The notes under the pieces: generated by a model
Told to the model about the DNA's origin: nothing
Databases searched by the model: none
The model's input: the letters and a program-made list of their open reading frames with translations, nothing else
Source of the DNA: Chitinophaga agri
GTDB lineage: Bacteria > Bacteroidota > Bacteroidia > Chitinophagales > Chitinophagaceae
DNA length: 64,000 nucleotides
Reading direction: 5' to 3'
NCBI RefSeq assembly: GCF_010093065.1
Contig: NZ_CP048113.1
Location: forward strand, 1,054,001-1,118,000
Program-made: the position numbers and the translations under genes
In this document: positions 9,601 to 18,294 of the stretch, piece by piece
How the letters are laid out: every line of letters begins with the position of its first letter
Position numbering within the stretch: position 1 is the stretch's first letter

Positions 9601-10989
9601 GTAAAAACCTATGGCTGGGAAAAGAACAGGCAGAAGAGCAGCGAATATGACGAGGAGAAACAATTCTCCTATGACACTTTCCGCAAAGTATGGTCCTGCT
9701 TCTGGACGGAAGACTTTATTATAAAGGCGCTGGGCAAAAAAGAGGATAGGGAGCGCCTGCTTAGTCTCCCGGATAAATTTAAGACACAGCGGATCTGCGA
9801 TATCGCCGTAAAGATGAACGCCTATGACTTTGCGTTCGTGCCGCGCCAGTTTATTACGCAGGAGATGTGCATGGATGCCTGTTCGAGTAAATATGGCAGT
9901 GCGCTTGAATACGTTCCTTTGGAAATGCGGACCACGGAGATCTGCAAAGCGTCAGTGGCCAGAAGTGCGGACAATATTAAATTCGTCCCTGTACCACTCC
10001 GTAGTACTGAACTTTGTATCAATGCGATCTTACAGGACAGCAGGCTCACGACTTATATTCCGCATGCGTTATACACAGCAGTATTCGAATCCTGTTTTAA
10101 GAACAGGAAGAAAAGCTTCTCCGAAGATTTTCTCCTGGTCAACTGGGGCCTGGGCCTGATCATCGATAAACAATACAGCGCTGCAAGAGAAAAACTCTCT
10201 GCTGTAAGTACAGATAGCAGTAAGCATTACCATCATGCCACTTATTACATCGGCTGGAGTTATTTCCTGGAAGGCGACCTCAAAACTGCCAAAGAGCACT
10301 TTACCAAATCGCAGGACGTGGCCAAACAAGCCGATCTGTATAACGCAGAGATGCTGACAATTCCTTACGCATCCTTCCAGCTACTGCCCGTACCGGAAGT
10401 CTATCCATTCTATAAAGAGCAGTTCAACACACAAATGGAAGAGGCCTCAGTGCTGGTACAAAACGGCGATTACAGTGAAGCGATGGCTTTACTGAAAAAC
10501 CTGGAAAAACAGCTCACTGATGCGCAATGCTCCGAAATGAACTGGTGGGCCTACGTATGGGATCATCAGCGTTATGCACTGTATGAAGCCGGTGAACAGG
10601 GAGCTTCCCTTGATCTCTGCCGTCGCATCATTGCCGAGTTGGGGAAGGTCACACTCTGGGACTATCTGGAAGACCACAATATTATCCGGGCTGCGTTACG
10701 TGCGGCGCATAATAATCTGGCCTACAGCTATTATCAGACAGCTACGGACCTTGCCGGTGTGAAGGAGGGCCTGCATCACATCAAGGCTACGGTGAAGACC
10801 ATCGCACCTATCGAGAATAAAAGCGTACTGAATATATTCTACGAAACACAGGCACTGCTGCTGTATAGGGCCATGGGCTTTGACCCTGCCTACAGAAAAG
10901 ACCTGGAGAAGGTCGTCGCGAAGATCGAAAAACTGCGGTCGAAAGATCAGATCGAGCTGAGTGATGAGTACGAACAGATAAAATTGTAA
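6637..10989 (+). CDS. Giant WGR-domain protein with SUKH-like, beta-helix-like and TPR regions
   Basis: A 1450-residue protein without signal peptide. Residues 1-68 are a WGR domain (RFIYQDDKSHKFWHI, YGKVGTTGQ), a nucleic-acid-binding module known from PARPs and MolR-like proteins. Residues about 95-245 look like a SMI1/KNR4 (SUKH) domain (DITAMEDSAGFELPSSYVDYW). An acidic linker leads to a short beta-helix-like stretch near 340-375 (GGLIVVRGNMTITGKV). TPR-like helices follow at about 505-700. From about 780 to 1150 there are ~30-residue repeats of the form 'EICKASV...IKFVPVPLRSTELC', reminiscent of DUF4116. More TPR-like helices follow at 1180-1300. The gene is a single transcript bounded by the hairpin block 6382-6485 and a terminator at 10992. 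SUKH and WGR suggest a role in immunity or nucleic-acid surveillance, but this is inference. Confidence 0.8.
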   Translation: MKTRFIYQDDKSHKFWHIDTNGTDLTVQYGKVGTTGQSQTKQFASAEECLKAADKLIAEKEKKGYIRQHDDVTTTTPTPVDDAFAPPAELYADLLALATYLEEYYPEEQPEVKKVSEDDITAMEDSAGFELPSSYVDYWLEKGSFLFSKDDFTCEIYAYTGDEQQGDNLYNTLVILQNTYHFTFRLTEQEKDYFSQCCWVLGTAGTDNEVRLYVADPLENVHILHFPKGFAKTNNEGFEEAMAPIMREKSKFSMMISKTGTTSGTPVAVAEPTYQETPAAKMGDGFEELAYDEVLERLGVDQLFDYWDDEDSDYAEDYESEREYFEDGTITFHDGDLHAGEDHDIGGLIVVRGNMTITGKVSFQYYVTGNTTVDYIDLSDFQRTLGEETIRYVASAYAEDDEALRKLAYRKINAPYFFSWFYDLAYFDFAPETVITALYNYDDLTAYETDNTFLMWHEYAYAFKPELYYTVEASHHDELTVAIDSFYEAVKGGLNPFLDGVTPEGINLVKKGEALEQENDLLGAYQTYRKAISTSPGYYPAYKAAGKLLYDQKAYAQAMELYAKAIPLTPEKVQYEISCIENGGIAAIRLGKYDQAIEWAQIGIARDNQVAFSLRILAEALICMGELEEAKPYLERSIKIKNFFSNNWLLGLIYFLQGDTQKADTYYQVAVEKNGKARPYTEHKDLTYIYGEPVTVDWDTRKPVSTEKGQEYWDRFLTESLPEYGLDLYSRVGQWPSQWIFAKVSKIPAKYRTSEMLHLLLDHTTREQPDITGRVIAYFDPALLTEEIIFQAVNRMEPAQYEEIPAACISEKLLRIHPKGIDLSVLPADQLNYALCFDAVSQNQHNYKYVPKAFQDERMNVALIAGGNLGDYPVKRLPSKYYTNEYIKQAIDIHIMAITRLPMALVDKEVYEHAVSRYGSDPMWPFIVERYDGNTWRYGSLSTVEILGENVRKFGIDVFDHVEAKYISRQSYSYYKKHLGHLPAFEEKVKTYGWEKNRQKSSEYDEEKQFSYDTFRKVWSCFWTEDFIIKALGKKEDRERLLSLPDKFKTQRICDIAVKMNAYDFAFVPRQFITQEMCMDACSSKYGSALEYVPLEMRTTEICKASVARSADNIKFVPVPLRSTELCINAILQDSRLTTYIPHALYTAVFESCFKNRKKSFSEDFLLVNWGLGLIIDKQYSAAREKLSAVSTDSSKHYHHATYYIGWSYFLEGDLKTAKEHFTKSQDVAKQADLYNAEMLTIPYASFQLLPVPEVYPFYKEQFNTQMEEASVLVQNGDYSEAMALLKNLEKQLTDAQCSEMNWWAYVWDHQRYALYEAGEQGASLDLCRRIIAELGKVTLWDYLEDHNIIRAALRAAHNNLAYSYYQTATDLAGVKEGLHHIKATVKTIAPIENKSVLNIFYETQALLLYRAMGFDPAYRKDLEKVVAKIEKLRSKDQIELSDEYEQIKL

Positions 10990-10991
10990 AC

Positions 10992-11026
10992 AGAAAGCCG
11001 GATGTAGATCGTACATCCGGCTTTCT
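10992..11026 (+). terminator. Bidirectional terminator between convergent genes
   Basis: A perfect 15-bp stem (10992-11006 with 11012-11026) with a 5-base loop, starting AGAAAG and ending CTTTCT, lies directly after the stop codon of the WGR gene. It faces the desaturase gene ending at 11066 and can serve both. Confidence 0.85.
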
Positions 11027-11065
11027 TATAGTAGCGCCCCTGTTCACAGGGCACTGTATGCGTAA

Positions 11066-12148
11066 TTATCTGACTACAGGCGCGGGCTTTACAATGCCTT
11101 CCTTCATCTGCTGCTGTTGTTCCAGGTAAGGCTTTCTATAGGTCTCCAGGAACTGCTTTTTAGCATCCCTGCAGGAACTAACGCCACCAATAAGCTTCAG
11201 TGTCCAGATATAGCACCATGCAAGATCGATCTGTCCTTTCAGAAATCCTGAACGGGCACTGGCAGGATAAAGGTGGTGGTTATTATGCCATTCACCAGCT
11301 ACGATACCAGGCCACCACTGATTGATAGACTTGTCTTTATTGTTATAGTCAAATCCGGACACCTGTTTTTCTTCTCCTTTCGCATGACCTTCGTAATTAA
11401 AGGTCCTGACACCTATACCCCAAACACCTGCACCAGCCATGGTCGCCAGTACCAGATAAGTACCCCCTATCAGGTAAAAGATGGTCAGCCAGAAAGCGAG
11501 GTTAGCCGCCATTGCCAGCAGCGTATACCATGGATTCGCAATAGAACCCCATTTCTGATAAGCTGCATAGCTGTTTGCCTTCACACCGGTATGACGCAGC
11601 ATTGCGGCCGCTTTTTCATAGTCTTCCTTACTGAGGTCTTTGGCGATCGGCTGATGATTGGCATCTGCCAGGAAGCAATATAAAAAGCCTCCTTCCGCAT
11701 TGTAAGGATCACCGGGTTGATCGGACAAGGCATGATGCACATGGTGAGATACGATATATAATTCTTCCGGTATGAGTTTGATGACAATATTTTCAGTAAA
11801 GAAACGCCAGAACTTATTACTGAAGGTATACGCATGATGGGTGCCATAGCGATGGTACCAGATCGTACCGTGTGTACCCATGAAGATCATACCATATACA
11901 AATGCTACCAGCAGGTACCAGGCATTAAAGTCAGTGATCTCTTTCCAGATGAACAAGACAAAGAAGGGTGCCAGGCACAAAGTACTCATCCATGAAAAAA
12001 ACGGCAACCAGTTTTTGCGGGAAGCAAAGATGTTGATCCGCTTAAAAAACTCGGAGAATAATTGTCTGGTTGTAGGTTTTACCAGTGCACCATCGCTGGT
12101 CTTCCACCCATAACTGGGAGGAGCTAAAACAGTTGAAATAAAGGACAT
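11066..12148 (-). CDS. Membrane acyl-CoA/acyl-lipid desaturase (delta-9 type)
   Basis: A 360-residue integral membrane di-iron enzyme expected to introduce a double bond in fatty acyl chains, tuning membrane fluidity. The three histidine boxes are intact: HRYGTHH (99-105), HHVHH (135-139) and HNNHH (288-292). Hydrophobic segments flank them at about 55-67, 76-92, 207-225 and 228-245. The length agrees with the stearoyl-CoA 9-desaturase-like family. The start MSFISTVLAPPSYGW is the first ATG. It is transcribed alone, convergent with the WGR gene and sharing the terminator at 10992. The position of the double bond cannot be read from the sequence. Confidence 0.92.
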   Translation of the reverse strand: MSFISTVLAPPSYGWKTSDGALVKPTTRQLFSEFFKRINIFASRKNWLPFFSWMSTLCLAPFFVLFIWKEITDFNAWYLLVAFVYGMIFMGTHGTIWYHRYGTHHAYTFSNKFWRFFTENIVIKLIPEELYIVSHHVHHALSDQPGDPYNAEGGFLYCFLADANHQPIAKDLSKEDYEKAAAMLRHTGVKANSYAAYQKWGSIANPWYTLLAMAANLAFWLTIFYLIGGTYLVLATMAGAGVWGIGVRTFNYEGHAKGEEKQVSGFDYNNKDKSINQWWPGIVAGEWHNNHHLYPASARSGFLKGQIDLAWCYIWTLKLIGGVSSCRDAKKQFLETYRKPYLEQQQQMKEGIVKPAPVVR

Positions 12149-12636
12149 AGTTCAAATAAATTGCTAGAAAAAACAGTTCCAGGTATTGTTAATAGAGTTT
12201 AGAACAGATAAAAGGAGAGCTGAAAATGAAAAGATTAGTTGTTACTGTGGAGAGTAAAAAATAATGCAGTGATAAAAAGCCCGACAAATATGTCTCTCTA
12301 AATGTATCACAAATTTTTCACATTACATATTATTATTTGAAAAAGAATGCTATAATAATTGACATAGTATATATTAATATATATCATATACAACATAGAG
12401 CGTGTGACAGGTGCGAACCCATCTGCATCGGCAGACCGGCGAAATCTTCCAACATTTTTCGTGTTCCAACATCAATATGTCAGAAAAAGTATCTAACTTA
12501 TATGAACATATCATCCCGTTATGACACCAGGATACTGGCTGACGGTTTCACTGGCGTTAACGTTTGATCAGACCCATTTCATGCACACATATACTATGAG
12601 CGATAATCCCTTTTAAACATCTCAAATAACCCTTGT
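12149..12636. other. A/T-rich intergenic stretch, no gene seen
   Basis: About 490 bases between the divergent desaturase and metalloprotease genes. It is markedly A/T-rich at 12300-12390. A 76-codon plus frame (12337-12567) uses poor codons and has no family features, so I do not count it. Promoters of both neighbours must lie here, but I could not fix them. Confidence 0.5.
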
Positions 12637-14013
12637 ATGATGAAAATCCCCCTGAGGCCCTACCTGATGGCAGGCGCACTATCACTGTTTTTTTATTCCT
12701 GTAGCAAGCATGCGGAAAAGACCACGGAACTCAGTCCCTCGAAAGATGACGCTGTTATAGCCTATATCAAAAAACTGGGCTTTCCGGCGTCGGCTATCAA
12801 AGATGCCGGCAATGAGTATATCGTGGAAGGTGACATCTCGTTTCCAAAAGACATGGAGGTTCCGTCCCTGACGGGTCCCACTACCGAACAGTATTATACG
12901 GGATACCTGGTTAGCCAGGCAAACCGTACCAATATCAGGGTAATGGTGGATGCCTCTATGCAGAGTATGATCGCTGAGGTCAATTCGGCTATTGACCAAT
13001 GGAACACTGTACCTAATACAGATCTCCATTTTACGATTGTGACCAGCGGGTCTTATGACATCCTGGTCAGGGACCAGAACCTGGGCGCTGGCGGCTGCGG
13101 ACAGGCAAGATTTCCGATTAACGGCCTGGCAGGCGGTCTTGTAATGATTAACAAGTCCTACATTGCCGGTAACAGCTTCGAGCAAAGACAAAGGACCATT
13201 ACGCACGAGTTCGGGCATTGTATCGGCTTCAGGCACACCAACTGGGCCGCGAACGGAGAGCCACAGAATGGCACGGATGATATTGGCACACCGGCAGGCG
13301 CCATCGATGTACCTGGCGTGGGTGGAACCGATGCGGGTTCACTGATGAATGGCAGCCAGTGTGGCATAGGCGCCAGCCGTTTGTCTGATAAGGATAAGCA
13401 GGCAGCAGCCTCGCTATATCCGAAGACATTCCCTAACGGTTCTTCCGGTACATTAGCTACCATGGCCGGTATTGATATTGGTAATGATGATGCAGTGTAT
13501 TTCTGGGGACTGGCTGGTCAGGTAACAAGGGGTAACTCGACTTTGATCTATGGACCGACCACGGGTTACACGTTACCGGCAGGCAAGACGTATGCAGATG
13601 TGATTGACATGGGAATAGCCAATACAGGGTATGCCTATGTATGGTATAAGGACGGCACCGTGTCCGCAGGTAGTCAATATAATCTCGGCTCCTTCTTTGC
13701 ACCCAAGCCCTTTCAACTTCCTGCGGGAAAAACACCTGCCGATATAGTAGGCATTGCTATTGCCAAGAATACAAGTTATTGTTATGCATGGTACTCGGAT
13801 GGGACAGTATCTGCCGGTTACTCAGATAATCTGGGTGCATACATTGCCCCTTACCCCTACACACTGGCTCCTGGTAAAACATATACCGATATCGCTGATA
13901 TTGGTATAGCGGCAAGTTCCGGCTGGTGTTATGCCTGGTACAAGGATAATACCATGTCAGTCGGATATTCTGACGATCTGGATTACTATATTCCGTTAAA
14001 GCCGATGAACTGA
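12637..14013 (+). CDS. Zinc metalloprotease lipoprotein (M57-like) with four ~48-residue C-terminal repeats
   Basis: A 458-residue lipoprotein (FFYSC, lipobox C22), paralogous to the protein at 3677-4798. They share the propeptide pattern (AYIKKLGFPASAIKDAGNEY then IVEGDISF), the GPTTEQ and GCGQARFP segments, and the zinc motif HEFGHCIGFRH (190-200; H190, E191, H194, H200), with SLMNGS as the Met-turn. The tail differs entirely: from about residue 283 there are four repeats of about 48 residues built on 'IGIA...YAWYxDGTVSAGYSDNLG...PYTLPAGKTYADI'. I do not recognise this repeat; it may form a small beta-propeller-like or carbohydrate-binding fold. Expected location is the outer membrane surface. 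It ends at the terminator 14040-14066. Confidence 0.85.
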   Translation: MMKIPLRPYLMAGALSLFFYSCSKHAEKTTELSPSKDDAVIAYIKKLGFPASAIKDAGNEYIVEGDISFPKDMEVPSLTGPTTEQYYTGYLVSQANRTNIRVMVDASMQSMIAEVNSAIDQWNTVPNTDLHFTIVTSGSYDILVRDQNLGAGGCGQARFPINGLAGGLVMINKSYIAGNSFEQRQRTITHEFGHCIGFRHTNWAANGEPQNGTDDIGTPAGAIDVPGVGGTDAGSLMNGSQCGIGASRLSDKDKQAAASLYPKTFPNGSSGTLATMAGIDIGNDDAVYFWGLAGQVTRGNSTLIYGPTTGYTLPAGKTYADVIDMGIANTGYAYVWYKDGTVSAGSQYNLGSFFAPKPFQLPAGKTPADIVGIAIAKNTSYCYAWYSDGTVSAGYSDNLGAYIAPYPYTLAPGKTYTDIADIGIAASSGWCYAWYKDNTMSVGYSDDLDYYIPLKPMN

Positions 14014-14039
14014 TCTATAATTGGCCATCCATCAAACAA

Positions 14040-14066
14040 CAACGCCGGAGATGGTCTCCGGCGTTG
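14040..14066 (+). terminator. Rho-independent terminator after the second metalloprotease
   Basis: A perfect 12-bp GC-rich stem CAACGCCGGAGA/TCTCCGGCGTTG has a 3-base loop. It lies 26 bases past the stop codon and is followed by CTGTTTATAAATATTTC. Confidence 0.85.
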
Positions 14067-14100
14067 CTGTTTATAAATATTTCTTCGGTTTTACTTCTTT

Positions 14101-14394
14101 CTATCCCTCCTGATCCTCATCATCACCATCTGCATCATCAAACTCATCTGACATGATCACACGCTCAATGTATAGGGTGCCAATAAACTGTTTGAATTTC
14201 TTCCGCATGAGGTCGAACACTTCAGCAGGCGCCTTGTCCTTCTGATAGTAAAGTTTAAAGGTATCCATCGGGATGCCCAGTTCGGCAGCGATGTCCGTAT
14301 CGGTCAGGGTCTTACCGGCGTCTTGTGCCCGTTCTATTAGTCTGTCGATAGTTGCAGGAAATACCTCCCGTACATTTTCTTTTTTGGCTCTCAT
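14101..14394 (-). CDS. Small HTH-like protein with acidic C-terminal tail
   Basis: A 97-residue product. Residues about 15-55 (IDRLIERAQDAGKTLTDTDI, then AAELGIPMDTFKLYY) have the spacing of a helix-turn-helix in which AAELGI is the first helix and MDTFKLYY the recognition helix. The C-terminus is strongly acidic (SDEFDDADGDDEDQEG), unusual for a DNA-binding repressor and more like a nucleoid-associated or decoy protein. It stands alone and is convergent with the metalloprotease. Function is not assigned. Confidence 0.65.
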   Translation of the reverse strand: MRAKKENVREVFPATIDRLIERAQDAGKTLTDTDIAAELGIPMDTFKLYYQKDKAPAEVFDLMRKKFKQFIGTLYIERVIMSDEFDDADGDDEDQEG

Positions 14395-14661
14395 GATGAA
14401 TGGTTTGCTCAGAATCCTGAAGGGGGAACGGATCGTAAGTTATCCTAACTTGCTGATATTCCGCGCTCAGAGTTCTGCGTTGCCCGCAAAAGTAGTTAAA
14501 ACCGGGAAAATGCAACTGAAATTTTCGGGGAGTTATGCAATAGTGCCGGACGAGCTGTAGTGTAGTGTAAAAAGGCAATTCGCTGATTATTACTGCCTTC
14601 CTGTAACGAATATTACAAAATACCTATATCTTTATCGCACCTTATTTCCCTATATTAATAA

Positions 14662-15072
14662 ATGGCTATGCGCAAATTGCTGCTTAAGAATCTGCTACTG
14701 ACATTGTTATTCTCATTTTTATCAGCAGGTTTTATATTCAGTATGTACTATTCGGCTTCAGAGCCGGGATTCGAAGCAGGACAGGTATTGTTCATCATTC
14801 TTATCATTGCGGAGATCTTCGGGCACCTGTTATTATTTTTGTCGGCGCTGCCCGTATTGGCGCTTGCTAAACCCGTCAATTTTGCTAACAAGTCCACCAG
14901 AATTGTGTATTACTTCGGAGGCCCGGCGGCGCTGACGATCCTGTTGATCCTATTGATTGCTACATCAGATGGATTTAGTGAGATGCTGCTGATGATGGTG
15001 CCGCATGTCACGTTTCTGAGCATACATACGACCTTTTACTACAGGTTGGTTAAAGCGCAGCAGGAAGTGTGA
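14662..15072 (+). CDS. Four-helix membrane protein, function unknown
   Basis: A 136-residue, very hydrophobic protein with four predicted membrane spans at about residues 8-28, 42-66, 84-102 and 106-128. The charge pattern puts the basic N-terminus (MAMRKLLLKN) in the cytoplasm. No known family is apparent. ATG at 14668 (MRKLL) is an equally good start. It lies about 120 bases before the secreted-protein gene at 15196, so co-transcription is possible. Confidence 0.65.
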   Translation: MAMRKLLLKNLLLTLLFSFLSAGFIFSMYYSASEPGFEAGQVLFIILIIAEIFGHLLLFLSALPVLALAKPVNFANKSTRIVYYFGGPAALTILLILLIATSDGFSEMLLMMVPHVTFLSIHTTFYYRLVKAQQEV

Positions 15073-15195
15073 TCATATGGAATTTTTGCAGAAAGCGCAA
15101 ACGGGTAAATGTTGTACAGATAGCATTAAAGAGAGCTTGCTGAAACTTTTCTGTTAACGTTACGACTAGTGGTTATACATCAACTAAAAGAAAAG

Positions 15196-16386
15196 ATGCG
15201 ATTACCCTTTCCCATTCAAAATATCCGTTGGATACTGCTGCTGACATTCACTTTTTCAGCGACGATCACATCCGCCCAGTATCCTGATGATGAGGTGAAT
15301 GTCAATCAGGATCGTAAAGCGAAAGACCCCTTTATATTTTGCAGAAATATAGCGACGGACGTCGATACGAAACAGGTTAAAATAATCACGCTAGCCGATG
15401 CGGCTCCATATCGAAAGGATTTTTCAGGCATGGATATCTCCGGGATTGAAATCATCAATGCCGTTAGTGATTCTTCGCTCCTGGGCTATGTACAGAGACG
15501 GGTATTTGATCAGTGGGTGGAGGCGGTTCCGGACAAACCCTACACCACGTATTTACAATCATATATAGACCAGCGATATCAGTCGGTATATAAACCAGGC
15601 ACTGCAAAACTCGTATGGGTCATACAGGAGTTGCGCATTGGTGAGCGCGGCTTCAGCATGATTGACAAAAGCTTTTTACGTCTCAGGGCAATAGCATTCG
15701 CAGGCAATGATGTGGATGCATTCAGACTGATCTCAAGATTAGACACAATACTTACCAAAAACAGTACTGAGTTGACAGAAAAACATGTTGAGAATATCAG
15801 TACTGCCATGGATATACTGCTGAAACAATCGCTGATCCGGGGGGCATCCGCACAAAAATCCGATAGCCCGGCTTATACAAAGGATATGATAAAGGAAAAT
15901 GCATTAGCACGTTATAAAGTGCCGGCGCTGCAACAGAAAGCCCACGCGGATGGCATTTACCTGACTTTTAAGGAGTTCATTCATGATCAGCCCTCCATTC
16001 CCACTGTAACGTATAGTCTTGAGCATAATGCAGTGCGTTTCTATTATACAGATAGTAGTGGGAATAAAACGTTTATTGATAAATTCTGGGGCGTACGTAA
16101 GAATGGCATACTACTCAAACAATATGATGACGTGTTGATCCCAATTGAGCAAAAACAGCATAGTATTGTTGTGATAAATTATTGTTTACCGGCAGATGGC
16201 GTAAACGCCACCGTGGTTGTGCCCACAATGTTAGGTGGTCTCATAGGAGCTGCCATCGCTGAAGCTGCCAGCAGCAGGTCTACCCTTGTTGGGAAGCTGC
16301 CTGTCGTAAAGAATATTCCCTATATCCGCAAGAGAGCCCCACTGGCCACTTCCGTAGATATTGAAACGGGTGAATTTGCATTGTAA
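15196..16386 (+). CDS. Secreted protein of unknown function
   Basis: I place the start at ATG 15196, preceded by the purine run AAAAGAAAAG; an in-frame GTG at 15169 would add nine polar residues ahead of the signal. The product (396 residues) opens with a signal peptide ending TITSAQ. The mature part is mixed alpha/beta with many aromatic residues and no motif I recognise. A hydrophobic stretch near the C-terminus (VVPTMLGGLIGAAIAEAA) could be a membrane-inserting hairpin. It converges with the AraC gene at 16467. Confidence 0.7.
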   Translation: MRLPFPIQNIRWILLLTFTFSATITSAQYPDDEVNVNQDRKAKDPFIFCRNIATDVDTKQVKIITLADAAPYRKDFSGMDISGIEIINAVSDSSLLGYVQRRVFDQWVEAVPDKPYTTYLQSYIDQRYQSVYKPGTAKLVWVIQELRIGERGFSMIDKSFLRLRAIAFAGNDVDAFRLISRLDTILTKNSTELTEKHVENISTAMDILLKQSLIRGASAQKSDSPAYTKDMIKENALARYKVPALQQKAHADGIYLTFKEFIHDQPSIPTVTYSLEHNAVRFYYTDSSGNKTFIDKFWGVRKNGILLKQYDDVLIPIEQKQHSIVVINYCLPADGVNATVVVPTMLGGLIGAAIAEAASSRSTLVGKLPVVKNIPYIRKRAPLATSVDIETGEFAL

Positions 16387-16466
16387 AATAGCGGAACGCA
16401 ATTGATCGCCACGCATTGCCACCGCTATCAAGCATTATTCCTGGCGACAGGATCCGTTATTAGCGT

Positions 16467-17369
16467 TTAACTGAAGCTTTGCCGGAACGCCAGCGGTGAT
16501 GAATTTGTTTTTATCTTAAACAGTTTACTGAATGACTGCGGATGTTCAAATCCTAATTTATAGGCTATCTCGGCAACAGATAGTGACGTAGTACTGAGCA
16601 GGTCTTTCGACTGTTCAATTACCTTATTCTGAATATATTGTTGTGCAGTATAACCAGTGAGCGAACGGAGCATATCGCTGAGATACCGTGCCGATAACTG
16701 TAACCGTTTACTAATATACTGCACGGAAGGGAGGCCCGCCTCTTCTGCAAAGTGCTGCTCAAGCAGTCTATCCAGCGAAACGATGATTTCATGGCTTACC
16801 ATCTTCCGCGTGATGAACTGACGATTGTAAAAGCGGCTACTGTAGTTCAGCAACAACATTATCTGCGTGATCAGGACATCCTCGCTAAACTGATCGATAC
16901 TGTTCTCTAATTCGGCGGCGATAATGCCAAAAATATTATTAATAACAAATTTTTCCTTCGCCGACAGGCAGAGTGCCTCCGATACCGCATAAGAGAAAAA
17001 ACCGTATTTGTTGATAGCGTGTCCTAACGGACTATTCCTGATAAAATCAGGATGAAAATACAGGACACACCCCTCATAGCTGGCACTATCGGCTGAAGCA
17101 GTCACGATTTGCCTGGGTTTCAGAAAGGCAAGTCCACCGTCTTCAAAGTCATAGTGCCCCTGTCCGTATTTTATTTGTCCATGGAAGCTATTTTTGAATG
17201 AGATCTTGTAAAAATCGAGTGAGATCCTGGTACCCTTTCTTATCACCTGATGAGAGATCTCATCATAGTTAACAAATGCCACCAATGGATGCAATGGCGG
17301 AGGTTGTCCAAGATGTCGCATCAATTGCGAGATACTACTGAATGAGTGAATGTCTGCAGATTGTTTCAC
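16467..17369 (-). CDS. AraC-family transcriptional regulator
   Basis: A 300-residue regulator with an N-terminal cupin-like sensing region (about 20-140) and the double helix-turn-helix of AraC at about 200-298: KRLQLSARYLSDMLRSLTGY, then VAEIAYKLGFEHPQSFSKLFK, ending SPLAFRQSF. It lies 28 bases downstream of the SDR gene (17398-18138) on the same strand, so the two are very likely co-transcribed, and it may control the SDR. No inducer can be inferred. Confidence 0.9.
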   Translation of the reverse strand: MKQSADIHSFSSISQLMRHLGQPPPLHPLVAFVNYDEISHQVIRKGTRISLDFYKISFKNSFHGQIKYGQGHYDFEDGGLAFLKPRQIVTASADSASYEGCVLYFHPDFIRNSPLGHAINKYGFFSYAVSEALCLSAKEKFVINNIFGIIAAELENSIDQFSEDVLITQIMLLLNYSSRFYNRQFITRKMVSHEIIVSLDRLLEQHFAEEAGLPSVQYISKRLQLSARYLSDMLRSLTGYTAQQYIQNKVIEQSKDLLSTTSLSVAEIAYKLGFEHPQSFSKLFKIKTNSSPLAFRQSFS

Positions 17370-17397
17370 ATACCACTGTTTAAGGCGCGTAAGATAA

Positions 17398-18138
17398 TCA
17401 GATTTGTGCTGCCGGACGAATTACAATATCACCTACCTCTACTTCTTTAGGTTGGCTCATTGCATATATCACAGCATGAGCGATCGCTTCCGGCGCTATA
17501 CCCAGCTGTTCCATATTTTTTAAGATAGCGGATCTCATTTGCTGATCTTTCATACCATTTACTAACCCTGTTTTTACGACACCAGGCGAAATGCCGGTGA
17601 TACGTATTGTGCCGTCAGATTCCTGTCGGAACGCTTCTGCTATCGTACGGACGGCATTTTTAGTGCCGGCATACACTCCCTGCATAGGCACAATTTTTAT
17701 ACCTGAAGTAGAAATGATATTGATAATATGTCCGGACGCCTGTTGCTTAAAAACAGGAATAGCTGCTGCCATGCCATACAGTACCCCTTTGAGATTAATG
17801 TCTATCATTTCATCCCAGCCATCAACATCCAGGTCATCGATCCGACTCAGTTCGCTGATACCCGCGTTATTGATGATCACGTCCAGCCTGCCGTATTGCG
17901 CAACAGCTGCGTTGACCAGACGGGCTAAATCAGCCCTGTCCTTCACATTGATGGCTATGTAGCTAGCTTCGCCTCCGGCGCTTTTAATGTCGTCTACGAT
18001 AGTTGCAAGCCGACCGGCACTTCTGGCGCCTAATACAACCTTTACTTCATTACTGGCCAGGGTTCTTGCTATTGCCTCTCCAATGCCGTTGCTTGCTCCT
18101 GTGATTGCGACTACTTTTCCTTTGATAAGATGATGCAT
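17398..18138 (-). CDS. Short-chain dehydrogenase/reductase (SDR)
   Basis: Using the ATG at 18138 (MHHLIKGKVVAITGA, preceded by AAAGAA) the enzyme has 246 residues, the classical SDR length; the longer frame adds 14 unsupported residues. The NADP(H) fingerprint TGASNGIG is at 13-20, NNAG at 90-93, and the catalytic S143-Y156-K160 is complete (YAGTK). R39 after the second beta strand fits NADP preference. It should reduce or oxidise a small carbonyl or alcohol. It leads a two-gene unit with the AraC regulator downstream. Confidence 0.9.
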   Translation of the reverse strand: MHHLIKGKVVAITGASNGIGEAIARTLASNEVKVVLGARSAGRLATIVDDIKSAGGEASYIAINVKDRADLARLVNAAVAQYGRLDVIINNAGISELSRIDDLDVDGWDEMIDINLKGVLYGMAAAIPVFKQQASGHIINIISTSGIKIVPMQGVYAGTKNAVRTIAEAFRQESDGTIRITGISPGVVKTGLVNGMKDQQMRSAILKNMEQLGIAPEAIAHAVIYAMSQPKEVEVGDIVIRPAAQI

Positions 18139-18294
18139 GTTCTTTGGTATTAGGCTACAAAGTTCCTGGTAATCTCTCACTGAAAAGTAGCCAGATCTGT
18201 CAATGTTGTAGTCGGATGTGCAATGACATCATTCATCATACGAACATTCACCTCATGACTTTCTCAACTGCGTAAGCTGCTATCTGTCTAACAA

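Noticed and set aside
12337..12567. 76-codon plus-strand frame in the A/T-rich gap
   Set aside because: Unusual residue make-up (many Ile, Tyr, Cys) and no similarity pattern.
15169..15195. GTG start giving nine extra residues to the secreted protein
   Set aside because: ATG 15196 has a purine-rich leader and starts directly with the signal peptide.
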